From assembly GCA_021767525.1 (NCBI GenBank), contig JAASTF010000181.1, positions 1 to 6,527 on the forward strand: a stretch of DNA of 6,527 bases, read 5' to 3'. The notes below the pieces were generated by a model. It had not been told where the DNA came from, did no database searches, and saw only the letters and a list, made by a program, of their open reading frames with translations. The DNA is from Paracoccaceae bacterium. Lineage in GTDB: Bacteria > Pseudomonadota > Alphaproteobacteria > Rhodobacterales > Rhodobacteraceae. Shown here piece by piece: positions 1 through 6,015 of this stretch; the first letter of the stretch is position 1; the number at the start of each line of letters is the position of its first letter. The position numbers were made by a program, and so were the translations under genes.

Positions 1-585
1 AGCGCCATTGCCGCCAGACAGAGCATAGCGCGTTATGTCGCCCTCTTGCGCCAGTTCCTTGTATCCCATGAATTTCAGCAGGCCAGCCGTGCCACCGCTG
101 TCGTTCAGGCGCATCTGGGTCGAGTGGAAGCCGCGAATGGCATGGTCTTCGGCAATGCCGTTGCCTGTCCATGCGCTGCGATCATCTTCGCTTTCGACCA
201 AGGCAAAGCCATCCCCATCGGGTCCAAGGAATCTCAGGCGTGTCTCGCCCAGGCGCTCTTGTTTGAGCAGGCCACCTATGCCGTGCGTTTCCAAATGCTC
301 GGCCCACCAGCCGAGACTGCCCCTTGGCACCGAAAATGCGGTTTCCGACACCTCGCCAGCGCCAGGTCGCCCGCGCCGTGCGCCAGGAAACGGAAAATAG
401 GTCATTACCGACCCGGGCGTGCCATGCTCGTCACCGTAATACAGGTGGTAGACTTCGGGCGCATCGAAATTCACGGTTTTCTTGACGCGGCGCAATCCCA
501 GCACCTTCGTGAAGAAATCGTTGTTTTCCTGCGCGTTGCTTGCCAGCGATGTGACGTGATGCAGGCCGTTGATTTGGGTCAGCAT
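1..585 (-). CDS. VOC-family ring-cleaving dioxygenase, MhqO/PcpA-like (3' end outside window)
   Basis: The first 195 residues of a protein that normally has about 310; the C-terminal part lies beyond the left edge. It belongs to the vicinal-oxygen-chelate (glyoxalase/bleomycin-resistance fold) superfamily, in the group annotated as ring-cleaving dioxygenases (Bacillus MhqO, Sphingobium PcpA). These are Fe(II) enzymes that open hydroquinone-type rings in the cytoplasm. Seen: the opening strand with the paired histidines at residues 9-10 (GLHHVT), one of which should be the first metal ligand; the family signature at 30-65 (GLRRVKKTVNFD, YHLYYGDE, GTPGS, TYFPFP); and a second VOC module starting near residue 152 (GFHS). 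The other two ligands would be in the missing part. The ATG at 585 follows a good GGAGG (spacing about 6). No signal peptide. Substrate cannot be told; hydroquinone detoxification is the family-based guess. Confidence 0.85.
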   Translation of the reverse strand, partial: MLTQINGLHHVTSLASNAQENNDFFTKVLGLRRVKKTVNFDAPEVYHLYYGDEHGTPGSVMTYFPFPGARRGRPGAGEVSETAFSVPRGSLGWWAEHLETHGIGGLLKQERLGETRLRFLGPDGDGFALVESEDDRSAWTGNGIAEDHAIRGFHSTQMRLNDSGGTAGLLKFMGYKELAQEGDITRYALSGGNGA

Positions 586-655
586 GGGGATCCTCCGTTC
601 GCAGCCAATATGCGATGGGGCGCTTGCGCGAAAATACCCATACCCGCGCGGTTTG

Positions 656-671
656 TGTGCAGCGCTGCACA
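656..671. promoter_or_regulatory. Perfect 16-bp palindrome, candidate operator upstream of the dioxygenase gene
   Basis: TGTGCAGCGCTGCACA is a complete palindrome with no spacer. It lies about 70 bp upstream of the dioxygenase start codon and just outside the phaB terminator, so it is well placed for control of the dioxygenase gene. The core ANCGNT resembles the centre of LacI/GalR-family operators, but MarR-family control (MhqR in Bacillus) is known for the homologous enzyme. Which regulator binds, if any, is inference. Confidence 0.45.
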
Positions 672-675
672 GCAA

Positions 676-701
676 AACGCCCCGGGTTTTCCCGGGGCGT
701 T
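676..701 (-). terminator. Rho-independent terminator of phaB
   Basis: An 11-bp perfect stem (676-686 with 691-701) with a 4-base loop. On the minus strand the stem is followed by a short T-run (TTTT, partly in the stem foot). It sits 42 bp after the phaB stop codon. There is no T-run on the plus-strand side, so it acts for minus-strand transcription. Confidence 0.85.
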
Positions 702-742
702 CGTCCTGGATCGACCGACCCCGACGGGCCGGGGCACACAGC

Positions 743-1465
743 TTAGACGAAGAACTGCGCGCCGTTGGCCGAGATGGTCGACCCGTTGATAAAGCCCGCG
801 TCATCTGCGGCCAGGAAAACCACGCAGCGCGCGATTTCTTCGGGTTCGCCCAACCGGCCGGCAGGGATTTGTGCAATGATCGATTCACGCACCTTTTCGG
901 GCACGGCCATAACCATGTCGGTCGCGATGTAGCCCGGGCAGATCGCATTGGCGGTGATGCCGGCGCGCGCACCTTCCTGGGCCAGCGATTTGATGATGCC
1001 CAGATCGCCCGCCTTCGTCGCGGCATAGTTGACTTGCGCGAACTGGCCCTTTTGACCGTTGATCGACGAAATCACGATCACGCGGCCGAATTTGCGCTCG
1101 CGCATGCCGGGCCATACGGGGTGGACGGTGTTGAAAACGCCGGTCAGGTTGGTGTCGATCACCTGGTGCCACTGTTCCGGCGTCATCTTGTGGAACGGTG
1201 CATCGCGCGTGATGCCTGCATTGGCCACCACCACGTCGATCGGGCCGAGATCCGCCTCGACCTTTTCAATGCCTGCTTTCGATTCGTCGTAATCGGCCAC
1301 GTTCCATTTGTAGGTCTTGATCCCGGTTTCCGAGGTGAAGGCCGCGGCGGCCTCGTCATTGCCGGCATATGTGGCGGCAACCTCGTAACCGGCCTCTTTC
1401 AACGCTTTGGAAATCGCCGCGCCAATGCCGCGCGATCCACCGGTGACGAGTGCAACTCTTGCCAT
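743..1465 (-). CDS. phaB: Acetoacetyl-CoA reductase (NADPH-dependent, SDR family)
   Basis: Cytoplasmic reductase that converts acetoacetyl-CoA to (R)-3-hydroxybutyryl-CoA, the second step of polyhydroxybutyrate synthesis. The 240-residue length is typical. Classical SDR landmarks are all present: the dinucleotide-binding TGGSRGIG at 8-15, NAG at 82-84, Asn106, and the catalytic Ser134, Tyr147 and Lys151 (YAATK). The PhaB-type region KWNVADYD at 53-60 and the C-terminal NGAQFFV separate it from FabG, its closest alternative; adjacency to phaA supports PhaB. An in-frame ATG four codons upstream (1477) overlaps the Shine-Dalgarno sequence GGAGG (1471-1475), so the start MARVALVTGG at 1465 is preferred. 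It has its own terminator and lies downstream of the phaA terminator, suggesting at least partly independent expression. Confidence 0.95.
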   Translation of the reverse strand: MARVALVTGGSRGIGAAISKALKEAGYEVAATYAGNDEAAAAFTSETGIKTYKWNVADYDESKAGIEKVEADLGPIDVVVANAGITRDAPFHKMTPEQWHQVIDTNLTGVFNTVHPVWPGMRERKFGRVIVISSINGQKGQFAQVNYAATKAGDLGIIKSLAQEGARAGITANAICPGYIATDMVMAVPEKVRESIIAQIPAGRLGEPEEIARCVVFLAADDAGFINGSTISANGAQFFV

Positions 1466-1470
1466 GATAT

Positions 1471-1475
1471 CCTCC
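1471..1475 (-). promoter_or_regulatory. Ribosome binding site that decides the phaB start
   Basis: GGAGG on the minus strand, 5 bases before the ATG at 1465. It is embedded in the sequence that would encode the first codons of the longer reading frame from 1477, so the longer version is unlikely to be the translated one. Confidence 0.8.
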
Positions 1476-1501
1476 ATCTCTGGCTATTCATTGTCGCAAC
1501 C

Positions 1502-1535
1502 TTGTTACTTTTTGACACAAGGGTGCGCAATAATA
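1502..1535 (-). promoter_or_regulatory. Possible phaB promoter in an AT-rich leader
   Basis: The stretch 1481-1560 is much richer in A/T than its surroundings. On the minus strand it holds TATTAT (1530-1535, five of six matches to a sigma-70 -10 box, but no good -35). It also holds the alternative pair TTGCGC (1525-1530) and TAACAA (1502-1507) with a 17-bp spacer. The two readings are mutually exclusive and neither is strong. A promoter here is expected because phaA ends in a terminator just upstream. Confidence 0.3.
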
Positions 1536-1584
1536 TTTCGTAGTTATTTTTTGCTCTTGCGGCGTGAACTTGCCGCATCTGCAG

Positions 1585-1612
1585 AAAAAAGGGCGCCAGA
1601 AGCGCCCCTTTT
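1585..1612 (-). terminator. Rho-independent terminator of phaA
   Basis: On the minus strand, a GC stem GGGCGC/GCGCCC (1602-1607 with 1591-1596) with a 5-base loop is followed directly by six T residues (1590-1585). A short A/T extension at the foot (1609-1612 with 1586-1589) lengthens the hairpin across one mismatch. It lies 18 bp after the phaA stop codon and 120 bp before phaB. Confidence 0.85.
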
Positions 1613-1629
1613 CTTTCCAAGTCGTCCGT

Positions 1630-2805
1630 TTACGGGCGTTCCACACACATGGCGACGCCCATACCGCCACCGATACACAGGGTGGCAAGGCCTTTTTTGG
1701 CATCGCGCCGCTTCATTTCGAACAACAAGGTGTTGAGGATGCGGCAGCCGCTGGCGCCGATGGGATGGCCGATGGCGATTGCGCCACCGTTGACGTTCAC
1801 GATGGACGGATCCCAGCCCATGTCCTTGTTGACGGCGCATGCCTGTGCAGCAAAGGCTTCGTTTGCTTCGACAAGGTCCAGATCGTCCACCGACCAACCG
1901 GCCTTTTCCAGCGCCTTGCGGCTGGCATGGATCGGGCCCACGCCCATGATCGACGGGTCAAGACCCGCGGTTGCATAGCTCGCAATGCGCGCCAGCGGCT
2001 CGATCCCGCGCTTTTCAGCCTCGTCCGCAGTCATCAGCAGCACAGCCGCGGCGCCATCGTTGATGCCCGAGGCATTGGCAGCTGTCACGCTGCCATCCTT
2101 GGTGAAGGCCGGGCGCAGTTTCTGCATCGCTTCGATGGTGGCGCCGTGGCGGATGTATTCGTCCTTGTCCACGACGATGTCGCCCTTGCGGGTCTTGACG
2201 GTGAAGGGGATCACCTCGTCATCGAATTTGCCGGCCTTTTGCGCGGCCTCGGCCTTGTTCTGGCTGGCGACGGCGAATTCGTCCTGCGCCTCGCGGCTGA
2301 TCTGCCATTTCTCGGCGACGTTCTCGGCGGTCTGACCCATGTGATAGCCGTTGAACGCATCCCACAGGCCGTCGCGGATCATGGTGTCGATGTATTTCAC
2401 GTCACCCATCTTGTGCCCCGAGCGCAGATGCGCGGCATGGGTGCTGAGGCTCATGTTTTCCTGGCCGCCGGCGGCCACGATCGACGCGTCGCCCAGCATG
2501 ATGTGCTGTGCGCCAAGGGCCACGGCCCGCAGCCCCGAGCCGCAGACCTGGTTGATGCCCCAGGCCGCGCTTTCGATCGGCAGGCCGGCGTTCACATGCG
2601 CCTGGCGGGCGGGGTTCTGGCCTTGGGCGGCGGTCAGCACCTGGCCCAGGATGGTTTCCGACACCTCGGATTTGTCGATGCCGGCGCGCGCGACGATCGC
2701 TTCGAGCACGGCGGCGCCCAGATCATGAGCGGGCGTGTTGGCGAATGCGCCCGAGAACGAGCCGACAGCGGTGCGCGCCGCGGATGCGATTACGACATTG
2801 GTCAT
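1630..2805 (-). CDS. phaA: Acetyl-CoA C-acetyltransferase (beta-ketothiolase)
   Basis: Cytoplasmic biosynthetic thiolase that condenses two acetyl-CoA to acetoacetyl-CoA, the first step of polyhydroxybutyrate synthesis, and feeds PhaB encoded just downstream. It has 391 residues, the standard length. The nucleophilic cysteine is Cys88 in NQVCGSG. The active-site His347 lies in the GHPIGASG segment, the second catalytic Cys377 in CIGGGMG, and NEAF is at 315-318. The start MTNVVIASAA at 2805 follows GGAGG (2811-2815). An upstream in-frame TTG at 2853 would add 16 unrelated residues (MGNGGGCPAQ...) and has no Shine-Dalgarno sequence, so it was rejected. A degradative role (fatty acid or acetoacetate use) is possible for this family, but the phaB neighbour favours synthesis. 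Confidence 0.96.
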   Translation of the reverse strand: MTNVVIASAARTAVGSFSGAFANTPAHDLGAAVLEAIVARAGIDKSEVSETILGQVLTAAQGQNPARQAHVNAGLPIESAAWGINQVCGSGLRAVALGAQHIMLGDASIVAAGGQENMSLSTHAAHLRSGHKMGDVKYIDTMIRDGLWDAFNGYHMGQTAENVAEKWQISREAQDEFAVASQNKAEAAQKAGKFDDEVIPFTVKTRKGDIVVDKDEYIRHGATIEAMQKLRPAFTKDGSVTAANASGINDGAAAVLLMTADEAEKRGIEPLARIASYATAGLDPSIMGVGPIHASRKALEKAGWSVDDLDLVEANEAFAAQACAVNKDMGWDPSIVNVNGGAIAIGHPIGASGCRILNTLLFEMKRRDAKKGLATLCIGGGMGVAMCVERP

Positions 2806-2825
2806 GGTATCCTCCACCAATTGCT

Positions 2826-2842
2826 GGGCGGGGCAGCCGCCC
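2826..2842 (-). promoter_or_regulatory. GC hairpin in the phaA leader
   Basis: On the minus strand GGGCGG/CCGCCC forms a 6-bp stem with a 5-base loop. A further outer pairing CAAT/ATTG ends a few bases before the Shine-Dalgarno GGAGG. If transcription starts near 2849, this hairpin occupies the 5' end of the phaA mRNA. There is no T-run, so it is not a terminator. An effect on mRNA stability or ribosome access is only inference. Confidence 0.3.
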
Positions 2843-2855
2843 CCATTGCCCAAGC

Positions 2856-2884
2856 GTCATAGAGGAAGTGCCGCGTTGCGGCAA
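2856..2884 (-). promoter_or_regulatory. Predicted sigma-70-type promoter of phaA
   Basis: On the minus strand TTGCCG (2879-2884) and TATGAC (2856-2861) are separated by exactly 17 bp, each matching the consensus at four of six positions. The expected transcription start is near 2849, giving a leader of about 44 bases before the phaA ATG. A dyad overlaps the -35 and spacer (see 2869-2883). Confidence 0.45.
2869..2883. promoter_or_regulatory. Inverted repeat overlapping the phaA promoter, candidate operator
   Basis: TGCCGC-gtt-GCGGCA, two perfect 6-bp arms around 3 bases. It covers the -35 and part of the spacer of the predicted phaA promoter, the position expected for a repressor site. TGC/GCA-rich elements are the kind of site described for the PHA regulator PhaR in Paracoccus and Rhodobacter, but this is not an exact copy of a reported box. 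An alternative is a weak terminator hairpin for the upstream EAL gene; the missing T-run argues against it. Confidence 0.4.
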
Positions 2885-2903
2885 CCGCTGCGCGAGTGTC
2901 GCG

Positions 2904-3743
2904 TCACCCGGCTGCGCGCGCGTCTGACCTTTCCCAATCCGGGGTTACCGTCGGCGCGCCGTGGAAATAACCCTGCTGGCAATCGACACCGGCCTGCGCC
3001 AGCCAATGCGCGTCGGCCTGGTTTTCCACGCTTTCAGCGACGGTGAACATGTCGAATTGCTGGCCGATGGCCACCAGGGCCTTGACCAGAACCTGGTTGT
3101 CGGCGTTCTGCGTGATGCCGCGCGTGAACTGGCCGTCGATCTTCAGGATATCGAAATAGAAATCGCGCAGATAGCGGAACGAGGTATAGCCCGCGCCGAA
3201 ATCATCCAGCGCGAAGGTGATGCCCTTGCGTTGCAGGTCGGACATGAAGGTAACCACCAGCTCGGGCACCGTCATCGCTGAACGTTCGGTGATTTCCAGG
3301 ATCAGCCGTTCGGCCACGGTCGGATCTCGGCGGATGCCGCGGCGCAATGTCTTGATCCAGCGCGAATAGCCGATCGACCGTGCCGACATGTTGATCGACA
3401 GCCGCAGACCCGGCACCCGCGCCAGCGTGCGTAGGCCCAGCTCTAACGAGACGCAATCCAGGATTCGGCCGGTTTCGGTTTCTTCGACGGCACCGATGAA
3501 ATCGCGTGCGGGAATCGTCCGGCCGGTGGCGTCGAGCACCCGCACCAATCCCTCGTAAAAGGCGACGCGCGACGGGTTGGCCGAGGCGACAACCGGTTGA
3601 AAGCCCAGCAACACCTCGCGGTGGCGCAGCGCATCGGCCACCATCTGAACGGTCTCGCGGTCGCGGGCCTGCACGGCCAGGTCCAGCGGATTGTCCGCTC
3701 CCGGCGGCAGATCGGCCCATCTGTTGTTCACCCCACGCGGCAT
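2904..3743 (-). CDS. Stand-alone EAL-domain c-di-GMP phosphodiesterase
   Basis: A 279-residue protein that is almost entirely one EAL domain (about residues 35-265), predicted to cleave cyclic di-GMP to pGpG in the cytoplasm. No signal peptide, membrane segment, GGDEF or other sensory domain is seen; the first 35 residues are the only extra part. Residues needed for catalysis in characterised EAL enzymes are present: Glu64 in the EAL-position motif (here EGL), Asn118 in SINMSARS, Glu150 in ILEITER, Asp180-Asp181 in DDFGAG, Lys201 in LKIDGQF, Glu237 in AESVEN and Gln257 in QGYFHG. Activity is therefore likely, not a degenerate receptor. The ATG at 3743 follows AAGGAG with 7-base spacing. The gene is divergent from tag and 98 bp upstream of phaA on the same strand without a convincing terminator between, so some read-through into phaA is possible. 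Confidence 0.9.
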   Translation of the reverse strand: MPRGVNNRWADLPPGADNPLDLAVQARDRETVQMVADALRHREVLLGFQPVVASANPSRVAFYEGLVRVLDATGRTIPARDFIGAVEETETGRILDCVSLELGLRTLARVPGLRLSINMSARSIGYSRWIKTLRRGIRRDPTVAERLILEITERSAMTVPELVVTFMSDLQRKGITFALDDFGAGYTSFRYLRDFYFDILKIDGQFTRGITQNADNQVLVKALVAIGQQFDMFTVAESVENQADAHWLAQAGVDCQQGYFHGAPTVTPDWERSDARAAG

Positions 3744-3792
3744 GATCGTCTCCTTGGTTCACTCCACGCCGGGCAGATTGGCGCCACGGATG

Positions 3793-3821
3793 TTGACAGC
3801 CGGTAAAGATTCACATTTTGT
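3793..3821 (+). promoter_or_regulatory. Possible promoter of tag
   Basis: A perfect -35 box TTGACA (3793-3798) lies in the divergent intergenic region, 61 bp before the tag start. At the 17-bp spacing the -10 is TTTTGT (3816-3821), a poor match (three of six), so the assignment rests mainly on the -35 and on position. Confidence 0.35.
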
Positions 3822-3859
3822 TCGCATTTGAGGATGTTTGGTTAACAAGGCGTGGCGCG

Positions 3860-4426
3860 ATGGAAAGATGCGGCTGGGTGACGGATGACCCGCTTTACAT
3901 CGCCTATCATGATACCGAGTGGGGCGTGCCCCTGCGCGAGGGACGCGCGCTGTTCGAGGCGCTGGTGCTCGAGACGTTCCAAGCGGGGTTGAATTGGCTG
4001 ACCATCCTGAAGAAACGGCAGGGATTTCGCACAGCATTTCAAGGGTTTGACCCTTACGTTCTGGCACGGTGGGACGAGCCGCAGATCGCCCGCCTGCTGG
4101 CCGATCCGGGCATCGTGCGCCACCGGGGCAAGATCGTCGCCACGCTGGCCAATGCCCGCGCCTGGATCGCTGTCGAAGAGGCGCAGGGCTTTGCCGCCTA
4201 CCTGTGGGATTTCGTCGATGGTGCGCCGCTTCAGCCGCATCGGCGCAGTCTGGCCGAGGTGCCCGCGCAGACCGAATTATCGGTCAGACTTTCGAAAGAT
4301 TTGAAGAAACGCGGTTTTCGTTTCGTGGGCCCGACGACCGCCTATGCCTTTATGCAGGCTGCGGGCCTGGTCAACGATCACGTGGTCGATTGCCCGTGTC
4401 ACGCGGGGTTGGCCGCGGCGCGCTGA
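3860..4426 (+). CDS. tag: DNA-3-methyladenine glycosylase I
   Basis: Base-excision repair enzyme that removes 3-methyladenine from alkylated DNA. It has 188 residues against 187 in E. coli Tag. The zinc-binding set of the family is present: Cys4 and His17 near the N-terminus, His174 and Cys178 near the C-terminus (NDHVVDCPCH). Active-site positions Tyr16, Trp21, Glu38 and Trp46 align with the E. coli numbering. The start MERCGWVTDD at 3860 places Cys4 correctly and follows AAGG at 3847-3850 with long spacing (about 9). A TTG at 3818 in the same frame would add 14 residues not found in the family and was rejected. It is transcribed divergently from the EAL gene and has no clear terminator of its own, so read-through into the next gene (98 bp on) is possible. 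Confidence 0.95.
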   Translation: MERCGWVTDDPLYIAYHDTEWGVPLREGRALFEALVLETFQAGLNWLTILKKRQGFRTAFQGFDPYVLARWDEPQIARLLADPGIVRHRGKIVATLANARAWIAVEEAQGFAAYLWDFVDGAPLQPHRRSLAEVPAQTELSVRLSKDLKKRGFRFVGPTTAYAFMQAAGLVNDHVVDCPCHAGLAAAR

Positions 4427-4457
4427 CCCAGGCGCGGGGCCGATGTGATAGTATTTT

Positions 4458-4486
4458 TTGCTAATCTGCTGCATTTGGTGTAAGAA
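4458..4486 (+). promoter_or_regulatory. Possible promoter of the small exported protein gene
   Basis: TTGCTA (4458-4463) and TAAGAA (4481-4486) with a 17-bp spacer, matching the consensus at four and three of six positions. It lies in an A/T-rich patch that stands out between tag and the next gene. The match is moderate and unsupported by other data. Confidence 0.3.
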
Positions 4487-4524
4487 AACCGCATTCAAAC
4501 CACAGTTTTTACAGGATTATCACC

Positions 4525-4941
4525 ATGGAAAAACCGTCTGTTCGTTCCGTTCTTTTTGCGGCTTGTATCGCGATGGCGCCCTTGCCTGCGGCGGCCGATC
4601 CCAGTGTCGGCTTTGGCTTCAACTATATCTTCGGCGGCGAGGTTTCGGTGGGCTTGCGCATCTTCTCGACCGATGAACCGGAAAAGGCCGCTGGCGCGCT
4701 GGGGCTGGATTACGTGTTCAACAGCCAGCGCGTGCGCCCCACGGTCGGCATCGCCTACCTGGATGACGATGTCTATCTGGGGCTTGATATGGGCTATAAC
4801 TTCAACACCAGCGGGGTCGATTTCTCGATCGGGCTTGGCGTGGTCGACACCGATCCGCCCGCCGGCGCGGGCGGCGGGCCAACCACCCCCGTCGCGACGG
4901 CCGCGAGCGGCACTGAGGGGCCAAGCCTGATGTCGTTCTGA
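4525..4941 (+). CDS. Small exported beta-strand-rich protein of unknown function
   Basis: I do not recognise this 138-residue protein. It begins with a Sec-type signal peptide: charged start MEKPSVR, hydrophobic core to about residue 20, and likely cleavage after PAAA at 24. The mature part 25-108 consists of about six short strands with alternating small/hydrophobic residues, often ending in aromatic residues (VGFGFNYIF, EVSVGLRIF, LGLDYVF, TVGIAYL, VYLGLDMGYNF, VDFSIGLGVV). This looks like a small outer-membrane beta-barrel or barrel fragment. Residues 109-138 are a Pro/Gly/Ala/Thr-rich tail that is probably disordered, and the last residue is Phe, as in many outer-membrane proteins. Start: ATG at 4525 after AGGAT (4513-4517). 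Codon use matches the neighbours. It ends at a strong bidirectional terminator. Outer-membrane location is inference; a periplasmic beta-sheet protein is the alternative. Confidence 0.8.
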   Translation: MEKPSVRSVLFAACIAMAPLPAAADPSVGFGFNYIFGGEVSVGLRIFSTDEPEKAAGALGLDYVFNSQRVRPTVGIAYLDDDVYLGLDMGYNFNTSGVDFSIGLGVVDTDPPAGAGGGPTTPVATAASGTEGPSLMSF

Positions 4942-4970
4942 CAGGTCGCGGGCTGGAATGCCAAGACACG

Positions 4971-4999
4971 AAAAGGCCGCCCGATTTGGGCGGCCTTTT
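4971..4999. terminator. Bidirectional rho-independent terminator
   Basis: A perfect 12-bp stem AAAAGGCCGCCC/GGGCGGCCTTTT with a 5-base loop. It has a T-run on the 3' side in both directions. It lies between the convergent small exported protein gene (stop at 4941) and the MBL-fold gene (stop at 5019) and should end transcription of both. Confidence 0.93.
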
Positions 5000-5018
5000 G
5001 CACAGGTCGGCGCGGCGC

Positions 5019-5945
5019 TTAGTCCATCACGAACTGATAGCTGGCGGCCTCGTACTCGAACCCGCTGTCGCGCGGGCGCACGAAACCGATCGCCGGGAAG
5101 GGCATGTGATAGCCGATGAAGGGCAGCTTGTCGGCGGCCATCATGTCCAGCAGGCGGCGACGGGTGGCGGCGGCGGCGGATTTGTCCATGTCGAACCGCA
5201 CCTCCCAATCGGGATAGCCCAGCGACCAGACATAGTGGTTGGCGAAATCCGCCGCGATCACCAACTGGCTGCCATCGCTTTCCAGCATATAGGCCATGTG
5301 GCCCGGCGTATGCCCAAAGGCGGCCATCGCCGTGATGCCCGAGGCCACGCTGCCGCCATCGTCCAGCATGGTCATCTGTTCAGCCAGCGGGCGGACCTTG
5401 GTGTTGAAGCCTTCGTTGTCCATGCCCGACCAGGCGTCGAACTCGACCGCGCCGGTCATGTAGGCGGCATTGCCGAAAGTCGGGCTGCCTTCGGTCATCA
5501 GCCCGCCGATATGGTCGCCATGCATGTGGGTGATGACAACCTTGTCGATCTGGTCGGCGCTGTAGCCGGCCGCCTCAAGCGCGGCGGTGGTGCCCGGGCC
5601 GCTCAGGCCGGTGTCGAACAGGATCAGCTCGGACCCGGTGTTGACCACGGTCGGCGTGAAAAAGAATTGCGCCTTGTCGGTGGGGATCATGTTGGCGGCG
5701 CTGGCCTCGGCGAACTCTTCTTCGCTGGCGTTCATGCCGAAGATGGTTTGCGGGTCGGGCACGGTGCGGGTGCCGGCCAGCAGGGTCGTCACCTCGAACC
5801 CGCCCAGCTTGATGCGCTTGAACTTGGGCAGGGTGGCGCCCATCATTTCGGCGGCGGCCAGAACGGGGCTGCCTGCGGCGGCGGCCAGCGGCATCGCGGC
5901 GGCCGAGGCCAAAACGGTGCGGCGGGTCAGTTTCGTAGTGCTCAT
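5019..5945 (-). CDS. Tat-exported metallo-beta-lactamase-fold hydrolase
   Basis: A 308-residue protein of the MBL-fold metallohydrolase superfamily. The N-terminus (1-33) is a twin-arginine signal: LTRRTVL with Arg8-Arg9, an Ala-rich hydrophobic stretch, then likely cleavage near residues 31-33. It is therefore expected to fold with its metals in the cytoplasm and be moved to the periplasm. The metal-binding motif HxHxDH is intact (His140, His142, Asp144, His145), followed by His212 or His216 in GHTPGH, Asp233 in AADFAN and His280 in GYHMPF, enough for a two-metal site. The preceding ILFDTG at 108-113 is also typical. Substrate is unknown; relatives include lactonases (AHL-type) and other hydrolases, and a true beta-lactamase is not implied. 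The start at 5945 follows GGAGG; the open frame continues upstream without family similarity. It is divergent from the MFS gene and ends at the shared terminator. Confidence 0.88.
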   Translation of the reverse strand: MSTTKLTRRTVLASAAAMPLAAAAGSPVLAAAEMMGATLPKFKRIKLGGFEVTTLLAGTRTVPDPQTIFGMNASEEEFAEASAANMIPTDKAQFFFTPTVVNTGSELILFDTGLSGPGTTAALEAAGYSADQIDKVVITHMHGDHIGGLMTEGSPTFGNAAYMTGAVEFDAWSGMDNEGFNTKVRPLAEQMTMLDDGGSVASGITAMAAFGHTPGHMAYMLESDGSQLVIAADFANHYVWSLGYPDWEVRFDMDKSAAAATRRRLLDMMAADKLPFIGYHMPFPAIGFVRPRDSGFEYEAASYQFVMD

Positions 5946-6015
5946 TTCACGGCTCCTCCGTTGGAATACAGGGCAAGATAAACTGCGCGCGGGCTTTTGG
6001 TTGTGTGATCTTGCG

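Noticed and set aside
46..1543. Long plus-strand open frames opposite the dioxygenase and phaB genes
   Set aside because: They lie antisense to clearly recognised genes, cross the phaB terminator and intergenic DNA, and have no sensible ribosome binding site or motif.
1573..1584. CTGC-AGAT-GCGG on the minus strand, one base off a CTGC-N4-GCAG PhaR-type box
   Set aside because: It lies near the phaA terminator and has one mismatch; in GC-rich DNA such near matches are common, so it is not listed as a site.
1564..2862. A 432-codon open frame on the plus strand covering all of phaA
   Set aside because: It is antisense to a textbook thiolase with all catalytic residues. Its translation is rich in His, Arg, Gly and Ala without family motifs, as expected for the opposite strand of GC-rich coding DNA.
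3818..3859. Alternative upstream TTG start for tag
   Set aside because: It has no Shine-Dalgarno sequence and would move the conserved Cys4 and His17 away from their usual positions; it also overlaps the predicted promoter.
4409..4460. Imperfect GC hairpin at the end of tag followed by a T-run at 4454-4459
   Set aside because: The stem has an unpaired bulge and the T-run is too far downstream to form a standard terminator, so no terminator for tag is called.
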